Positions 32,401 through 41,366 of a stretch of DNA of 64,000 bases are shown piece by piece (within the stretch, counting starts at the first letter, position 1; each line of letters starts with the position of its first letter). The position numbers were made by a program, and so were the translations under genes. The notes below the pieces were generated by a model. That model did not search any database. It was given only the letters and a program-made list of their open reading frames with translations, and was not told the origin of the DNA. This DNA comes from Alphaproteobacteria bacterium (GTDB lineage: Bacteria; Myxococcota_A; UBA796; GCA-2862545). The stretch spans positions 323,584 to 387,583 of the forward strand of contig JACKEO010000002.1 of the NCBI GenBank assembly GCA_020632955.1, in the 5' to 3' direction.

Positions 32401-35400
32401 CTACACCAGCTCCGCGTCCCCCTTCGCCACGCCCGTGCGCCCACCCGACGCCCGCACCAAGGCGCGCGCGTGCAGCGCCACGGCCACCCCGTCCTCGGGG
32501 CACTGGGCGGCACACCAGGCGAGCTCCCGCGCCGCCTCCTCGAAGGCGCCGGCCCGGTAGGCCTGCAGGGCCCCGTCGAAGCGGGCGCGCGTCCTCAGCT
32601 TGGCCTCGCGCACCGTCTCGGGATCCGCCGCGCACACCTCCACCACGCCGAGGGGCTCCTCGCGACCGTAGAGCCGCACGGGCCCGAGCGACCGGAGGTG
32701 GAAGAGCTCGGGGTCGCGCAGCCGCCAGGTCACCTCCTCCGACACGAGCACCCCCACGCCCAGCGCCGACGTGAGCGCCTCCAGCCGCGCGGCGCTGTTC
32801 ACCGTGTCGCCCAGGGCCGTCACGTCGAGCCGGTGCTCGGAGCCCACCGTGCCTAGCGCCACCGCGCCCGCGTGCAGGCCCGAGCCCGTGGCCAGCCGCA
32901 CGCCGCGGGGCAGCGTGCCGTCCTCGTTGAGCTCCCGCAGCGCCTGGCCCATCGCCACCACGGCACGGACGGCGTCGTCGGCGGCCCCGAGGAACAGCGC
33001 CATGATCGAGTCGCCCACGTACTTGTCGACCACGCCGCCGTGGGCCTCCACCAGCGGGGTCATCCTGCCCAGGTAGTGGTTGAGCAGCGCGAAGCCCTCG
33101 GCCGGGGGGATGTTCTCGAACAGCCGGGTGAAGCCGCGCAGGTCGGTGAACAGCACGGTGGCCTGGTGGGTGACGGCGTCGCCCAGCGCGATGTCCACCA
33201 CGCGCTCGCGCGACAGCGGGCGCAGGAAGGCCTTGGGGACGAAGCGCTCGAAGGAGCGCGCCATCGTGGTGGTCTCGTCGAGCAGCCGGGCCTTGTTCAG
33301 CGCGATGGCGGCCTGGGTGGACAGCAGCTGCAGCACCGTGACCCGCTCCGCGGGGAAGGCGCCCGCCATGAGCTCGTTGTCGACGTACAGCGCGCCCAGC
33401 CGCACGCCCTGGTCCTGCACCGGCACGCAGAGGATGGCGAGCGGGTGGTCGGCGGCGAGGTCGCGCCCCAGCCGGCGATCGGCGCGGGCGTCCGTCACCA
33501 CCTCGGGCGCCCCGGTGCGCAGCACCCGCCCCGCCACGGTCTGCGCGACGGCACCCACCTCGGCGAGCGGCGTGCCGCGGGGCACGCCCGGACGGCGATC
33601 GGCGTGGGCGCTGGCGTCCACGCGGAGCACGCCCCCCTCCTCCAGCACCAGCAGCGCGCTGGTGCCCCCTGCCGTCTCCAGCGCCACGGCGACGATGCGC
33701 TCCCGGAGCGCCTCGAGGCCGCCCTCCGACGCGATGGCGGTCATGGCCTTGGCCACCGCCACCACGTCCAGGTCGACCGACACCGTGCCGTGCGAGGTGT
33801 CGGAGCGGGTGCCCGAGATCGTGCCCCCCGTCGCCGGCGTGGTCACCAGCTCCGGGAAGGCCTCGACGAGCTGCGCCACCTTGGTGCGCGCCCCCCACTT
33901 CTCGTAGGCGAACCGGGCCTCCGTCAGGTAGGCGCGCGCGATCACGGTGCGGCCGTGGGCGAGGTGGAAGCGTCCCGCGAGCTCGTTCGCGAGGGCCTCG
34001 TCCTGGGTGAAGCCCTGCCGTCGGGCCTGCGCGACGGCGCGATCGTACCCGTCCATGGCGGCCACGGCGTCGCCGCAGGCCCGCGCGCGCTCGGCGTCGA
34101 GGAGGGCGAGGCGGTGGGCGTGGTTCTCGGGCACCGCCGTCGCCCAGGCGGCGAAGGCCTCGCGGTGCGCGTCCACCGTGGCGAGCAGGCCCTCGGGCGC
34201 GGGCCCCGTCGTGTGCCGCTGCAGGTGGGCGAGCGCCGCGTAGAAGCGCATCGCCACCGGCATGTAGGTGGCGAGCACGCCGTCAGCGTGGGCCAGCGCC
34301 TCCTCGGCGGCCGCCACGGCCCCGTCGAGGTCGCCGTGGAGGAAGCGGAGGATGGTCTGCAGCAGGGCGGTGACGGCGACCGGCCCGCGGTACCCGGCCT
34401 CCCGGTAGGCCGACATCGCCACGGCCTCGTCGAAGGCGCCGTGCGACAGCCGCGTGGGGTCGTCGGTCTCACCGCGCAGGCAGGCCACGGCCGCCTGGAA
34501 CTGCACCGTGCTGTGCAGCACGGGCTCCTGACGGTGGGTGAGGCAGGCGGTGACGGCCGTGTCGAGGTGACGGGCGACGTCGTCGAGGGGCAGCCCGGCC
34601 CAGAAGGCGTTCGCCGACGCCATGTGGGCGCCCCAGCAGGCGTACTCCAGGTCGCCGGTGTCGAGCCCCAGCGCGTACACCCGCAGCTCGGCCGCGATCG
34701 CCTCGCGCAGCGGGCGGCTCCAGGGCATCACGAAGCCGTCCGCCAGGTGGGTGGCGCGCGCCCTGTGGGGGACGTCCTCGAAGCGCCCGAGGAGGGCCCG
34801 GGTGGTGTCGGCCTGGGCGGTGGCCTGGTCGAAGAGCCCCACCGCACAGAGGAAGAGCCCGAGGAGGCCGAAGCCATAGGGCGCGTCCGGCGACACCCCA
34901 CGCTCCAGGCTCGTGCGCACCATGTGGAAGGCCAGCACGGGGAGCAGCGAGGGACGGCTGATGAAGGCCGGCACGCTGATGAGCGCCTCGAGCTGCAGCA
35001 CCAGCCGCACCGCGGGGTCGTCGGTGTCGAGGCCGGCGGCGATCTCGGTGGGCGAGCGGCCTCCGAGCAGGCCCAGGGTGGCCTGGAGGCCCTCGCCGAT
35101 CTGCGCCTCGGTGGGGTGGGAGGGCAGCTCGGCGCCGAGCGAGGCGAGCACCTCGAGGGCGCGCTCGATGGCTCCCTCGAGATCGCCGCGACTCACGCGC
35201 GCCTGCACGTCGACCGCCAACGCCGTGGCACGATCGAGCACGTCGTCCGCACGCGCCACCACCGTGGCCACGTGCTCCTCCATCCTCTCGGGCACCCCGG
35301 CCAGGTAGGCCGCGCGCGCCGCCAGCGTGTGGGCCGACCGCGCCTTCGCCGCGTCCTCGGTCCACAGCGCGGGACCGGCCAGCGCCAGGGCCTGCTCGGC

Positions 35401-37692
35401 GTAGGCGTGGGCCGGCGCGAAGGCCGCCGCGTCCAGCGCCCGGCGTGCCGCCGCCAGGTTGAGGTCGCGCGCCGTGGTGCGCAGGTCGCCGTCCACCTGG
35501 TCGCCGGCGCGGTGGAGGTGCTCCACGAGCCGGAAGAGCTCGGCGTCCGCCACCTCCGCGCCGTCCTGCGTCTGCAGCAGCCGGGCCAGGGCCAGGTGGA
35601 TCGCGCGCCGCTCGTCCCCCGACAGCAGCGACGCCGCCGCCTGCTGGATGCGGTCGTGGCGGAACCGGTAGCGGAAGCCGGGGACGTCGTCCCCCTCGGC
35701 CTCCCAGTAGTCCTCGTCGAGCGCGCCGAGGAGCTCGGCGTCCAGCGCCGGCCGCAGGTCGGCCAGCACCTCGCCGCGCGGCGCCTCGAGCAGCTCCGCC
35801 AGCGTGCCGAGATCGAAGGTGTTGCCGATGACCGCGGCGGCCAGCAGGGCACGCCGGGTGGGGCGCGGCAGGCTCTCCACCGTGGCGCAGAGCAGGTCGA
35901 CCACGTTGTCGGTGACGGCCTCGCCGTCGATCTCCTCCACCGACCACGTCCACGTGCCGCCCTCGCCGTCGCGCACCAGGCGACCCGAGGCGTGCAGGCC
36001 GAGCAGGAAGCGCCCGAGGAAGAAGGGGTTGCCGTCGGTCTTCCGCACGCAGACCGTGGCCAGCGCAGCCACCTCCTCCGGCGAGGCCCCCAGGGTGTCG
36101 GCGAGCATGTCGGTGACGTCGCGCACGCCCAGGGGACCCAGCCGCAGCTCCTGGGCCGGTGCGCCCCGCGCCGCGAGCGCGGCCTTGGCCAGCGTCAGCG
36201 GGTGGGCCTCGTCCACCTCGTTGTCGCGGTAGGCCCCGAGGAAGAGCACGTTCCGCGTGGCCGGATCGGAGGCGAGCTCCAGGATGAGGTCCAGCGACGG
36301 GCGATCGGCCCACTGCAGGTCGTCGAGGAAGAGGACCAGCGGATGGCCGGGCGCCGCCACGGCGCGCACGAACCGTCCCATCGTGTGGAAGAGGCGGTGC
36401 TGGGCGGCGGCGGCGTCCACCTCCTCCACCGGGGGCTGCGGCCCGAGCAGCGTGCCCAGCTCGGGGACCAGATCGACGAGCAGGCGCCCGTTCGGCTCCA
36501 CGGCCTCGCCGAGCCGCTGACGCCACGCGGCCACCGTGGCCTCGTCCTCGAGGAGGAGCTCCTTCACCCAGGCGCGGAAGCCCTCCACGAGCGGCGCGTA
36601 GGGCACCCCGCGGTTGAGCTGGTCGAACTTGCCGCGCACGAAGACGCCCCGGCACTCCAGGATCGAGGGCTGGATCAGGTGCACGAGGCTGGACTTCCCG
36701 ATGCCGGGGAAGCCGTGCACCAGCAGCACCTCGCGCCCGCCCACGGCCGCGCGCTGGAAGGCGCCGATGAGCATGCCGGTCTCGCGGCGGCGCCCGTACA
36801 GGCGCTCGGGGATGCGGAGCCGGTCGTCGCCGTCCTCGGTGCCCAGCTCGAAGTCCGGCACGTCGCCCGCGTCGGTGAGCGTGTCGAGGCAGCGCTGGAG
36901 GTCGGCCGCCACGCCCGCCGCGCCCTGGTAGCGACGCTCCGGCCGCTTCTGCAGCAGGCGCATCACGATCCGCGAGACCACCTCGGGCACCTCGGGGTCC
37001 ACCTCGTGGGGAGGCAGCGGCACCCGCGCGATGTGGGCGTGGATGAGCTCGAGCCGGTCGGTGCCCTCGAAGGGAGGACGGCCCACGAGCAGCTCGTAGA
37101 GCGTGGCCCCCAGCGAGTAGAGGTCGCTCCGGCGGTCGACGGAGCCCTCCGTGCGTCCGCTCTGCTCGGGCGACGTGTAGGCGGGCGTGCCCGCGAAGCG
37201 GGTGAGCGACCGCAGGCCGGCGGTCTGGCGCGCCAGGGGCGTCGACAACCCGAAGTCGATGAGCTTCACCTCGCCGGTCTCGGGGTTCCGCACGATGTTC
37301 GACGGGTTCACGTCCCGGTGCACCAGGCCCCGCGCGTGCACCACCTGCAGCGCACGGGCGGTGGCCAGGGCGATGCCGAGGGCGTCACGCAGCGCCGGCG
37401 GGCCGTCGACGTGCTGGGCGGCCACGCTCGTCGCACCGAAGTCCTCCAGCACGAGGCAGACGGAGCCGTCCTCCTCCACCAGGTCCAGCGCCTCGATCAC
37501 CCCGTCCGAGGCCGCGCGGCGGGTGAGGTCGAGCTCCCGTCGGAAGGCCGCCACGCGGTCGGGCGGCGGGTACAGCCACCGCAGCCGCTTGACCACCACC
37601 GGGCGTCCGTCGGCGACACGTCGGCCCCGCGTGACGACCGTGGCTCGGCCCTCGCTCACGAGGTGCTGCTCGACGTACCCGCTCAGCGGCAT
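32401..37692 (-). CDS. Ser/Thr kinase-STAND ATPase-GAF-adenylate cyclase fusion
   Basis: This 1,763-residue protein has, in order, a kinase domain (about 5-270) with VVVK Lys35, HRDVNPSN (Asp127) and DFG 146-148; a PknK/AAA_16 STAND ATPase with Walker A GFPGIGKS (327-334) and Walker B VLFLDDLQW (453-461); a long helical TPR-like region (about 640-1290); a GAF domain (about 1320-1490); and a class III cyclase (about 1500-1690) with LFTDLRGFT, KYVGDSIMALF and GDTVNSAARL. The cyclase keeps both metal aspartates, the Asn/Arg transition-state pair and the adenine-selecting Lys, with Thr at the second specificity site. The Asn in HRDVN, replacing the usual Lys, is typical of this kinase-ATPase family. 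It begins 15 bases after a lipoxygenase stop with GGAG in the gap. Confidence 0.9.
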   Translation of the reverse strand: MPLSGYVEQHLVSEGRATVVTRGRRVADGRPVVVKRLRWLYPPPDRVAAFRRELDLTRRAASDGVIEALDLVEEDGSVCLVLEDFGATSVAAQHVDGPPALRDALGIALATARALQVVHARGLVHRDVNPSNIVRNPETGEVKLIDFGLSTPLARQTAGLRSLTRFAGTPAYTSPEQSGRTEGSVDRRSDLYSLGATLYELLVGRPPFEGTDRLELIHAHIARVPLPPHEVDPEVPEVVSRIVMRLLQKRPERRYQGAAGVAADLQRCLDTLTDAGDVPDFELGTEDGDDRLRIPERLYGRRRETGMLIGAFQRAAVGGREVLLVHGFPGIGKSSLVHLIQPSILECRGVFVRGKFDQLNRGVPYAPLVEGFRAWVKELLLEDEATVAAWRQRLGEAVEPNGRLLVDLVPELGTLLGPQPPVEEVDAAAAQHRLFHTMGRFVRAVAAPGHPLVLFLDDLQWADRPSLDLILELASDPATRNVLFLGAYRDNEVDEAHPLTLAKAALAARGAPAQELRLGPLGVRDVTDMLADTLGASPEEVAALATVCVRKTDGNPFFLGRFLLGLHASGRLVRDGEGGTWTWSVEEIDGEAVTDNVVDLLCATVESLPRPTRRALLAAAVIGNTFDLGTLAELLEAPRGEVLADLRPALDAELLGALDEDYWEAEGDDVPGFRYRFRHDRIQQAAASLLSGDERRAIHLALARLLQTQDGAEVADAELFRLVEHLHRAGDQVDGDLRTTARDLNLAAARRALDAAAFAPAHAYAEQALALAGPALWTEDAAKARSAHTLAARAAYLAGVPERMEEHVATVVARADDVLDRATALAVDVQARVSRGDLEGAIERALEVLASLGAELPSHPTEAQIGEGLQATLGLLGGRSPTEIAAGLDTDDPAVRLVLQLEALISVPAFISRPSLLPVLAFHMVRTSLERGVSPDAPYGFGLLGLFLCAVGLFDQATAQADTTRALLGRFEDVPHRARATHLADGFVMPWSRPLREAIAAELRVYALGLDTGDLEYACWGAHMASANAFWAGLPLDDVARHLDTAVTACLTHRQEPVLHSTVQFQAAVACLRGETDDPTRLSHGAFDEAVAMSAYREAGYRGPVAVTALLQTILRFLHGDLDGAVAAAEEALAHADGVLATYMPVAMRFYAALAHLQRHTTGPAPEGLLATVDAHREAFAAWATAVPENHAHRLALLDAERARACGDAVAAMDGYDRAVAQARRQGFTQDEALANELAGRFHLAHGRTVIARAYLTEARFAYEKWGARTKVAQLVEAFPELVTTPATGGTISGTRSDTSHGTVSVDLDVVAVAKAMTAIASEGGLEALRERIVAVALETAGGTSALLVLEEGGVLRVDASAHADRRPGVPRGTPLAEVGAVAQTVAGRVLRTGAPEVVTDARADRRLGRDLAADHPLAILCVPVQDQGVRLGALYVDNELMAGAFPAERVTVLQLLSTQAAIALNKARLLDETTTMARSFERFVPKAFLRPLSRERVVDIALGDAVTHQATVLFTDLRGFTRLFENIPPAEGFALLNHYLGRMTPLVEAHGGVVDKYVGDSIMALFLGAADDAVRAVVAMGQALRELNEDGTLPRGVRLATGSGLHAGAVALGTVGSEHRLDVTALGDTVNSAARLEALTSALGVGVLVSEEVTWRLRDPELFHLRSLGPVRLYGREEPLGVVEVCAADPETVREAKLRTRARFDGALQAYRAGAFEEAARELAWCAAQCPEDGVAVALHARALVRASGGRTGVAKGDAELV

Positions 37693-37707
37693 GTGCGGAC
37701 GCTCCGG

Positions 37708-39444
37708 TCAGACGTGGATGCTCGCCGTGATCTGCTCCGGCCGGGAGAAGACGTAGGGCAGCAGGCGACGGGTGTTGCGCTCGTCGACGAGGGCGTCCAC
37801 CGCAGCCAGCCTCTCCTGCAGCGCCTCGACGAGGGGCGCCACCGCCGGATCCGAGAAGGCGTCCCCGTAGTCGCCCAGCCGGTTCAGGCGCAGTTGCAAT
37901 GTGTAGTAGATGCTGACCACCTCGTAGGCGATGTCCCACGGCGCGAGCATCTCCCGGAAGGCCAGGTCGTCGTCCTCGGCACCCCCGCGCGGCCCGCGCC
38001 CGAAGGCGCTGGTGGGGCCGCTCCCGGCGTACGAGAAGTCGTAGAGCGCGTAGTTGATCGAGGCGTGGAAGGCCGAGGCGCGGAAGACGATGCGGGCCAT
38101 CAGGGCCACCAGGCGATCCACGGTGAGGATGTCGCCGATGCCCTGCAGGCGCCCGCCCTCCTCGGCACCGAGCTCGGCGACGAAGGCCTGGAGCTCGGCA
38201 TCCCCCGCCACGTCCTCGTCCCGCGTGTAGTAGAGCCGCACGTAGGCGTCGACGAAGGGCTCCAGCGCGTCCCACACCGCGAGCTGGTCGTCGCGGTGCG
38301 GGTAGACCGGCAGCGCGTCGACGTCGCCCACCCCGCGCGCCGCGCAGTCCTCCGCCGGCGACGAGGCCATCAGGCGGAAGTCGGCCACGGCCTTCACGCA
38401 CAGGCCCATCGCCTCCGGGAGCACGGGCGCCTGGAGGCGATCGACGATGCCGCCCGGGTTCGTGAGGCTGCTGCGGCAGATCTCGTTGGCGATCAGGGTG
38501 TTCTCGACGTGGGGCGTGATCAGCGCCCGCAGCGGGTGGCGCGTGGCGAGCTGGCGCTTCATCGCCAGCGTGATGGCCTCCATCACGAGGTGGCACAGGC
38601 CGAAGTGCACCATCAGGCCCTGCACCTGGCTGTCGCCCACGCGCACCACGAGCCGCGCCATCTTCCAGCTCGTGCCGTCGGCGGGCGTGAACATCGGGCT
38701 CTCGCCCGGGGACTGCCCCACCTGGATGCACACGGGCAGCAGGCCCGCCTCCCGACCCTCGGCCGCGCGCTGCCACACGTACACGGCGATCGGCGCCCAG
38801 AGGTGCTTGGGGTGGTCGTCGGTGACACCGGGGGTGAGGCCCTCCAGCACCGCGTAGTCGGCCACGAGCAGGCGCCCCTCCGCCATCGCGGCGGCCAGGG
38901 TGTCGTGGGCGCCCACCACGCGCTGGTAGAGCTCCTCGGTGAGGGCGAGCGTCTCCAGCGGCTCGGCGAGGCGCCGCACCATCGTGGGGTTCGCGCCCGC
39001 GAGGGCCTGCCACGCGAAGACGTCGTCCCGGTCCCACAGCTCGAGCATCAGCGGACTGCGCAGGATCCGGTAGGCGCGGTCGAAGTCCTCCACGCCCGAC
39101 ACCGGGTAGGAGGTGTCGGTGTCGTCGGACTGCGCCCGGGTGGCGCGCGTGAACTCGCCCCAGCCCGCCGCGTCGAGGGCGCCCAGCTTCTCCTCCAGGG
39201 AGGCCCGGAGCGCGGCCACCTTCTCCTCGGTGGTGGTGGCCATGGCCTCGTTCACCGCGATCTCGGCGCTGAACCTGCCCAGCCCGAGCCAGTACGCCAC
39301 GTCGGACTTGTCGCGCAGGGGCACCGACTCCGCGTAGAGGATGTCCTCGTAGCTGTAGTCGTACACGTACTCGCGTCGGGCGAGCTCCAGCTCCACCCGC
39401 CGCGCGGGAGCCAGGGGATCGTGCTGGGGCAGGCTCGGTCGCAT
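37708..39444 (-). CDS. lipoxygenase 1 (atypical C-terminal Val)
   Basis: This 578-residue protein carries the lipoxygenase core: HFGLCHLVMEA with metal ligands His280 and His285, KRQLATRHPL and ITPHVENTLIAN behind it, and AFHASINYALYDF with His460 and Asn464. The chain ends SIHV, so the terminal carboxylate ligand is Val578 where most iron lipoxygenases have Ile; fungal manganese lipoxygenases also end in Val. In a gapless alignment to soybean LOX-1 the Ala/Gly stereocontrol position is Cys323. There is no signal peptide, so it is cytoplasmic. It dioxygenates polyunsaturated fatty acids. ATG 39444 has GAGG five bases upstream. It is the middle gene of a LOX2-LOX1-kinase/cyclase operon. Confidence 0.9.
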   Translation of the reverse strand: MRPSLPQHDPLAPARRVELELARREYVYDYSYEDILYAESVPLRDKSDVAYWLGLGRFSAEIAVNEAMATTTEEKVAALRASLEEKLGALDAAGWGEFTRATRAQSDDTDTSYPVSGVEDFDRAYRILRSPLMLELWDRDDVFAWQALAGANPTMVRRLAEPLETLALTEELYQRVVGAHDTLAAAMAEGRLLVADYAVLEGLTPGVTDDHPKHLWAPIAVYVWQRAAEGREAGLLPVCIQVGQSPGESPMFTPADGTSWKMARLVVRVGDSQVQGLMVHFGLCHLVMEAITLAMKRQLATRHPLRALITPHVENTLIANEICRSSLTNPGGIVDRLQAPVLPEAMGLCVKAVADFRLMASSPAEDCAARGVGDVDALPVYPHRDDQLAVWDALEPFVDAYVRLYYTRDEDVAGDAELQAFVAELGAEEGGRLQGIGDILTVDRLVALMARIVFRASAFHASINYALYDFSYAGSGPTSAFGRGPRGGAEDDDLAFREMLAPWDIAYEVVSIYYTLQLRLNRLGDYGDAFSDPAVAPLVEALQERLAAVDALVDERNTRRLLPYVFSRPEQITASIHV

Positions 39445-39469
39445 GGTCACCTCGGGTGGGGTGGATCGG

Positions 39470-41248
39470 TCAGATGCTGATGCTCTGCAGGATCTGGGAC
39501 GGGCGGAGGTAGGGGTACGGCAGCCAGCGGGAGGCGTCGCGCGCGGCGGTGGCCTGCTCCACGTCGCGCAACGCCGCCTGGAAGCGCTTCACCAGCGGGA
39601 GCACCCGCAGGTCCTGGAAGCGGGTGGGACCGTACTCGCCCAGCGTGGAGTCGCGGACCTCGCTGAGCAGGTAGACCATGGAGATGCTGTCGAGCGCCAC
39701 GCCCATCGGCGCCATGAGCGCCAGATAGGCTTCCTCGGACGCCGCCGATGCGCCGGTGGGCGGCGGGGCGTACAGCGCGCCGCCCATGTTCGGGACGTAG
39801 CCCATGTACGGATACTGCGTGAAGTTCACGGCGGAGTGCTGGGCGGTGGCGGTGAACACCAGGATGGTGAGCAGCTGGGCCAGCTGGGCTCGCGTCTGCA
39901 CCTCGGGCACCCCGGGGAGACGGCCGGCGTCGGGCGCGGCCAGGTCGCGCACGAAGGCCTGGAGCTCCCCGTCGGCCTGCACCGCCGTGTCGGCCGTGTA
40001 GTAGAGCGCCACGTACTCGCCGAGGAAGGCGGCGAGCGCGTCCCACACCGGCAGGGCGTCCTCCCGGTAGGGGTGCACCGGCAGGGCCTCGACGTCGAGC
40101 AGGCCGCGGGCCTCCAGATCCTGACGGGGCGTGGCCCGGTCGAGCGGCCACGACTGCACCGCGCCGCGGACGATGTCGCCGAACACCCGGATCTTCGCCG
40201 CGAAGGTGGTGTCGACCGTGCCGCCGGGCGCGATGAGCGAGGTCTTCGCCGACGCGTTGATCGCCAGCGTGGTCTCGGTGTGGGCCGTCAGCAGCGGGGT
40301 GAGCGGGTGGGTGGACGCGAGCTGCCGCTTCATCGCCACGGCCACCGCCTCCATCACCATGTGGGTGCGACCCAGGTGCGCGCTGCCCTCGTGGTGGTTC
40401 GCGTCGGCCACCTGCACGCACTGGGTGGCCATGCGCCAGGCCCAGCCGTCGGCCGGCGTGACCCGCGGGTAGGCCGTCGGGTCCTGGCCGTTCTGGATGC
40501 ACACCGAGCGCAGCCGGCCGTCGGACCGATCCACCGCGTACAGGGCCAGCGGCGCGGCGAGGTACTTCTGCAGGCCGTTCGTGACCCCGCAGACCACGCC
40601 GTCCAGCACGCCGTAGTCCGCCAGGTACAGGCGCCCCTCCGCGCGGGCCGCCTCGAGGCTGTCCCCCTCCCCCATCGCGCGGGTGTAGTCCGCCTCGGTC
40701 ACGGGGAAGTGCGACGGCAGCGCATCGCAGCGCGCGAGCACGGTGGGGTTGCAGCCCGCCACCCGCTGCCAGGCCATCGCGTCCCCGAGCGTGGCGTCGT
40801 CGTCCACGCGCGGCACCACCGCGGGCTTCGCGAACACCTGGAAGATGTCGGCATAGTCACGCCACGTCCGCGGCCTCGTGGTGCCGAACACCTCCTTGGG
40901 CGTCGCCATCCCCTTGAGGTGCATCGACTTGAAGAGCCGGGAGTCCTTCTCCACCGACCTCGACAGGTCCTCGAGCAGCTCCAGGCGCCCCCCGGTGCCG
41001 TAGCGGAGCGCCACGGCCGCGTAGTTCGCCGCGATGCGGGCGTAGATCGGGACGCTCTTGGCGATGTAGCCGGAGCTGTAGTCGTCGGCCTCCGGCAGCC
41101 AGGAGGCCGTGGCCACCCCCGCCGGCCAGTCGTGCACGAAGCGGTAGGTGTCCTGCTGCACCTCCAGGCCCGCCGCGCGTCCTCCCGGATCCGGGTCGTC
41201 CTGGGGCAGGAGCGGACGGGCGGAGGGCCGGGGATCGGGCAGGGACAT
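39470..41248 (-). CDS. lipoxygenase 2 (canonical iron ligands)
   Basis: The 592-residue protein has the full lipoxygenase signature: HLGRTHMVMEA (His291, His296), KRQLASTHPL, TAHTETTLAIN, QHSAVNFTQYPYMGYVPN (His471, Asn475) and the C-terminal SISI, giving Ile592 as the fifth ligand. The Ala/Gly stereocontrol position aligns to Ala334, which usually goes with S-specific products. No signal peptide or PLAT domain is seen, as in other compact bacterial forms. ATG 41248 has GGGAG five bases upstream. It shares only patches of identity with lipoxygenase 1, 25 bases downstream, so the pair is old. Myxococcus xanthus is known to carry lipoxygenases. Confidence 0.93.
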   Translation of the reverse strand: MSLPDPRPSARPLLPQDDPDPGGRAAGLEVQQDTYRFVHDWPAGVATASWLPEADDYSSGYIAKSVPIYARIAANYAAVALRYGTGGRLELLEDLSRSVEKDSRLFKSMHLKGMATPKEVFGTTRPRTWRDYADIFQVFAKPAVVPRVDDDATLGDAMAWQRVAGCNPTVLARCDALPSHFPVTEADYTRAMGEGDSLEAARAEGRLYLADYGVLDGVVCGVTNGLQKYLAAPLALYAVDRSDGRLRSVCIQNGQDPTAYPRVTPADGWAWRMATQCVQVADANHHEGSAHLGRTHMVMEAVAVAMKRQLASTHPLTPLLTAHTETTLAINASAKTSLIAPGGTVDTTFAAKIRVFGDIVRGAVQSWPLDRATPRQDLEARGLLDVEALPVHPYREDALPVWDALAAFLGEYVALYYTADTAVQADGELQAFVRDLAAPDAGRLPGVPEVQTRAQLAQLLTILVFTATAQHSAVNFTQYPYMGYVPNMGGALYAPPPTGASAASEEAYLALMAPMGVALDSISMVYLLSEVRDSTLGEYGPTRFQDLRVLPLVKRFQAALRDVEQATAARDASRWLPYPYLRPSQILQSISI

Positions 41249-41288
41249 CGCGGCTCCCGGAGCGGGGACAGCCGCCCCTAGGATGCCG

Positions 41289-41310
41289 CGAGACTGCATG
41301 CAACGTCTCG
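41289..41310. promoter_or_regulatory. inverted repeat upstream of the lipoxygenase operon
   Basis: CGAGAC (41289-41294) and GTCTCG (41305-41310) form a 6-bp inverted repeat around the 8-bp palindrome TGCATGCA (41295-41302). It lies 40-62 bases before the lipoxygenase 2 ATG in otherwise very GC-rich DNA. It could be an operator or, less likely, a termination stem for the upstream Kazal gene. Confidence 0.4.
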
Positions 41311-41366
41311 ACACACGTCGCGCACAGTCCCCCTGGATCGCCGGACCTCGGAGGACCGCGCGCGGG

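Noticed and set aside
32872..39480. A 2,202-codon open frame on the plus strand opposite the kinase-cyclase and lipoxygenase 1 genes
   Set aside because: It is the mirror of two real genes with recognised domains. Very high third-position G+C keeps antisense frames free of stops, its translation is His/Arg/Gly/Ala-rich without any domain, and similar mirror frames lie opposite most genes here.
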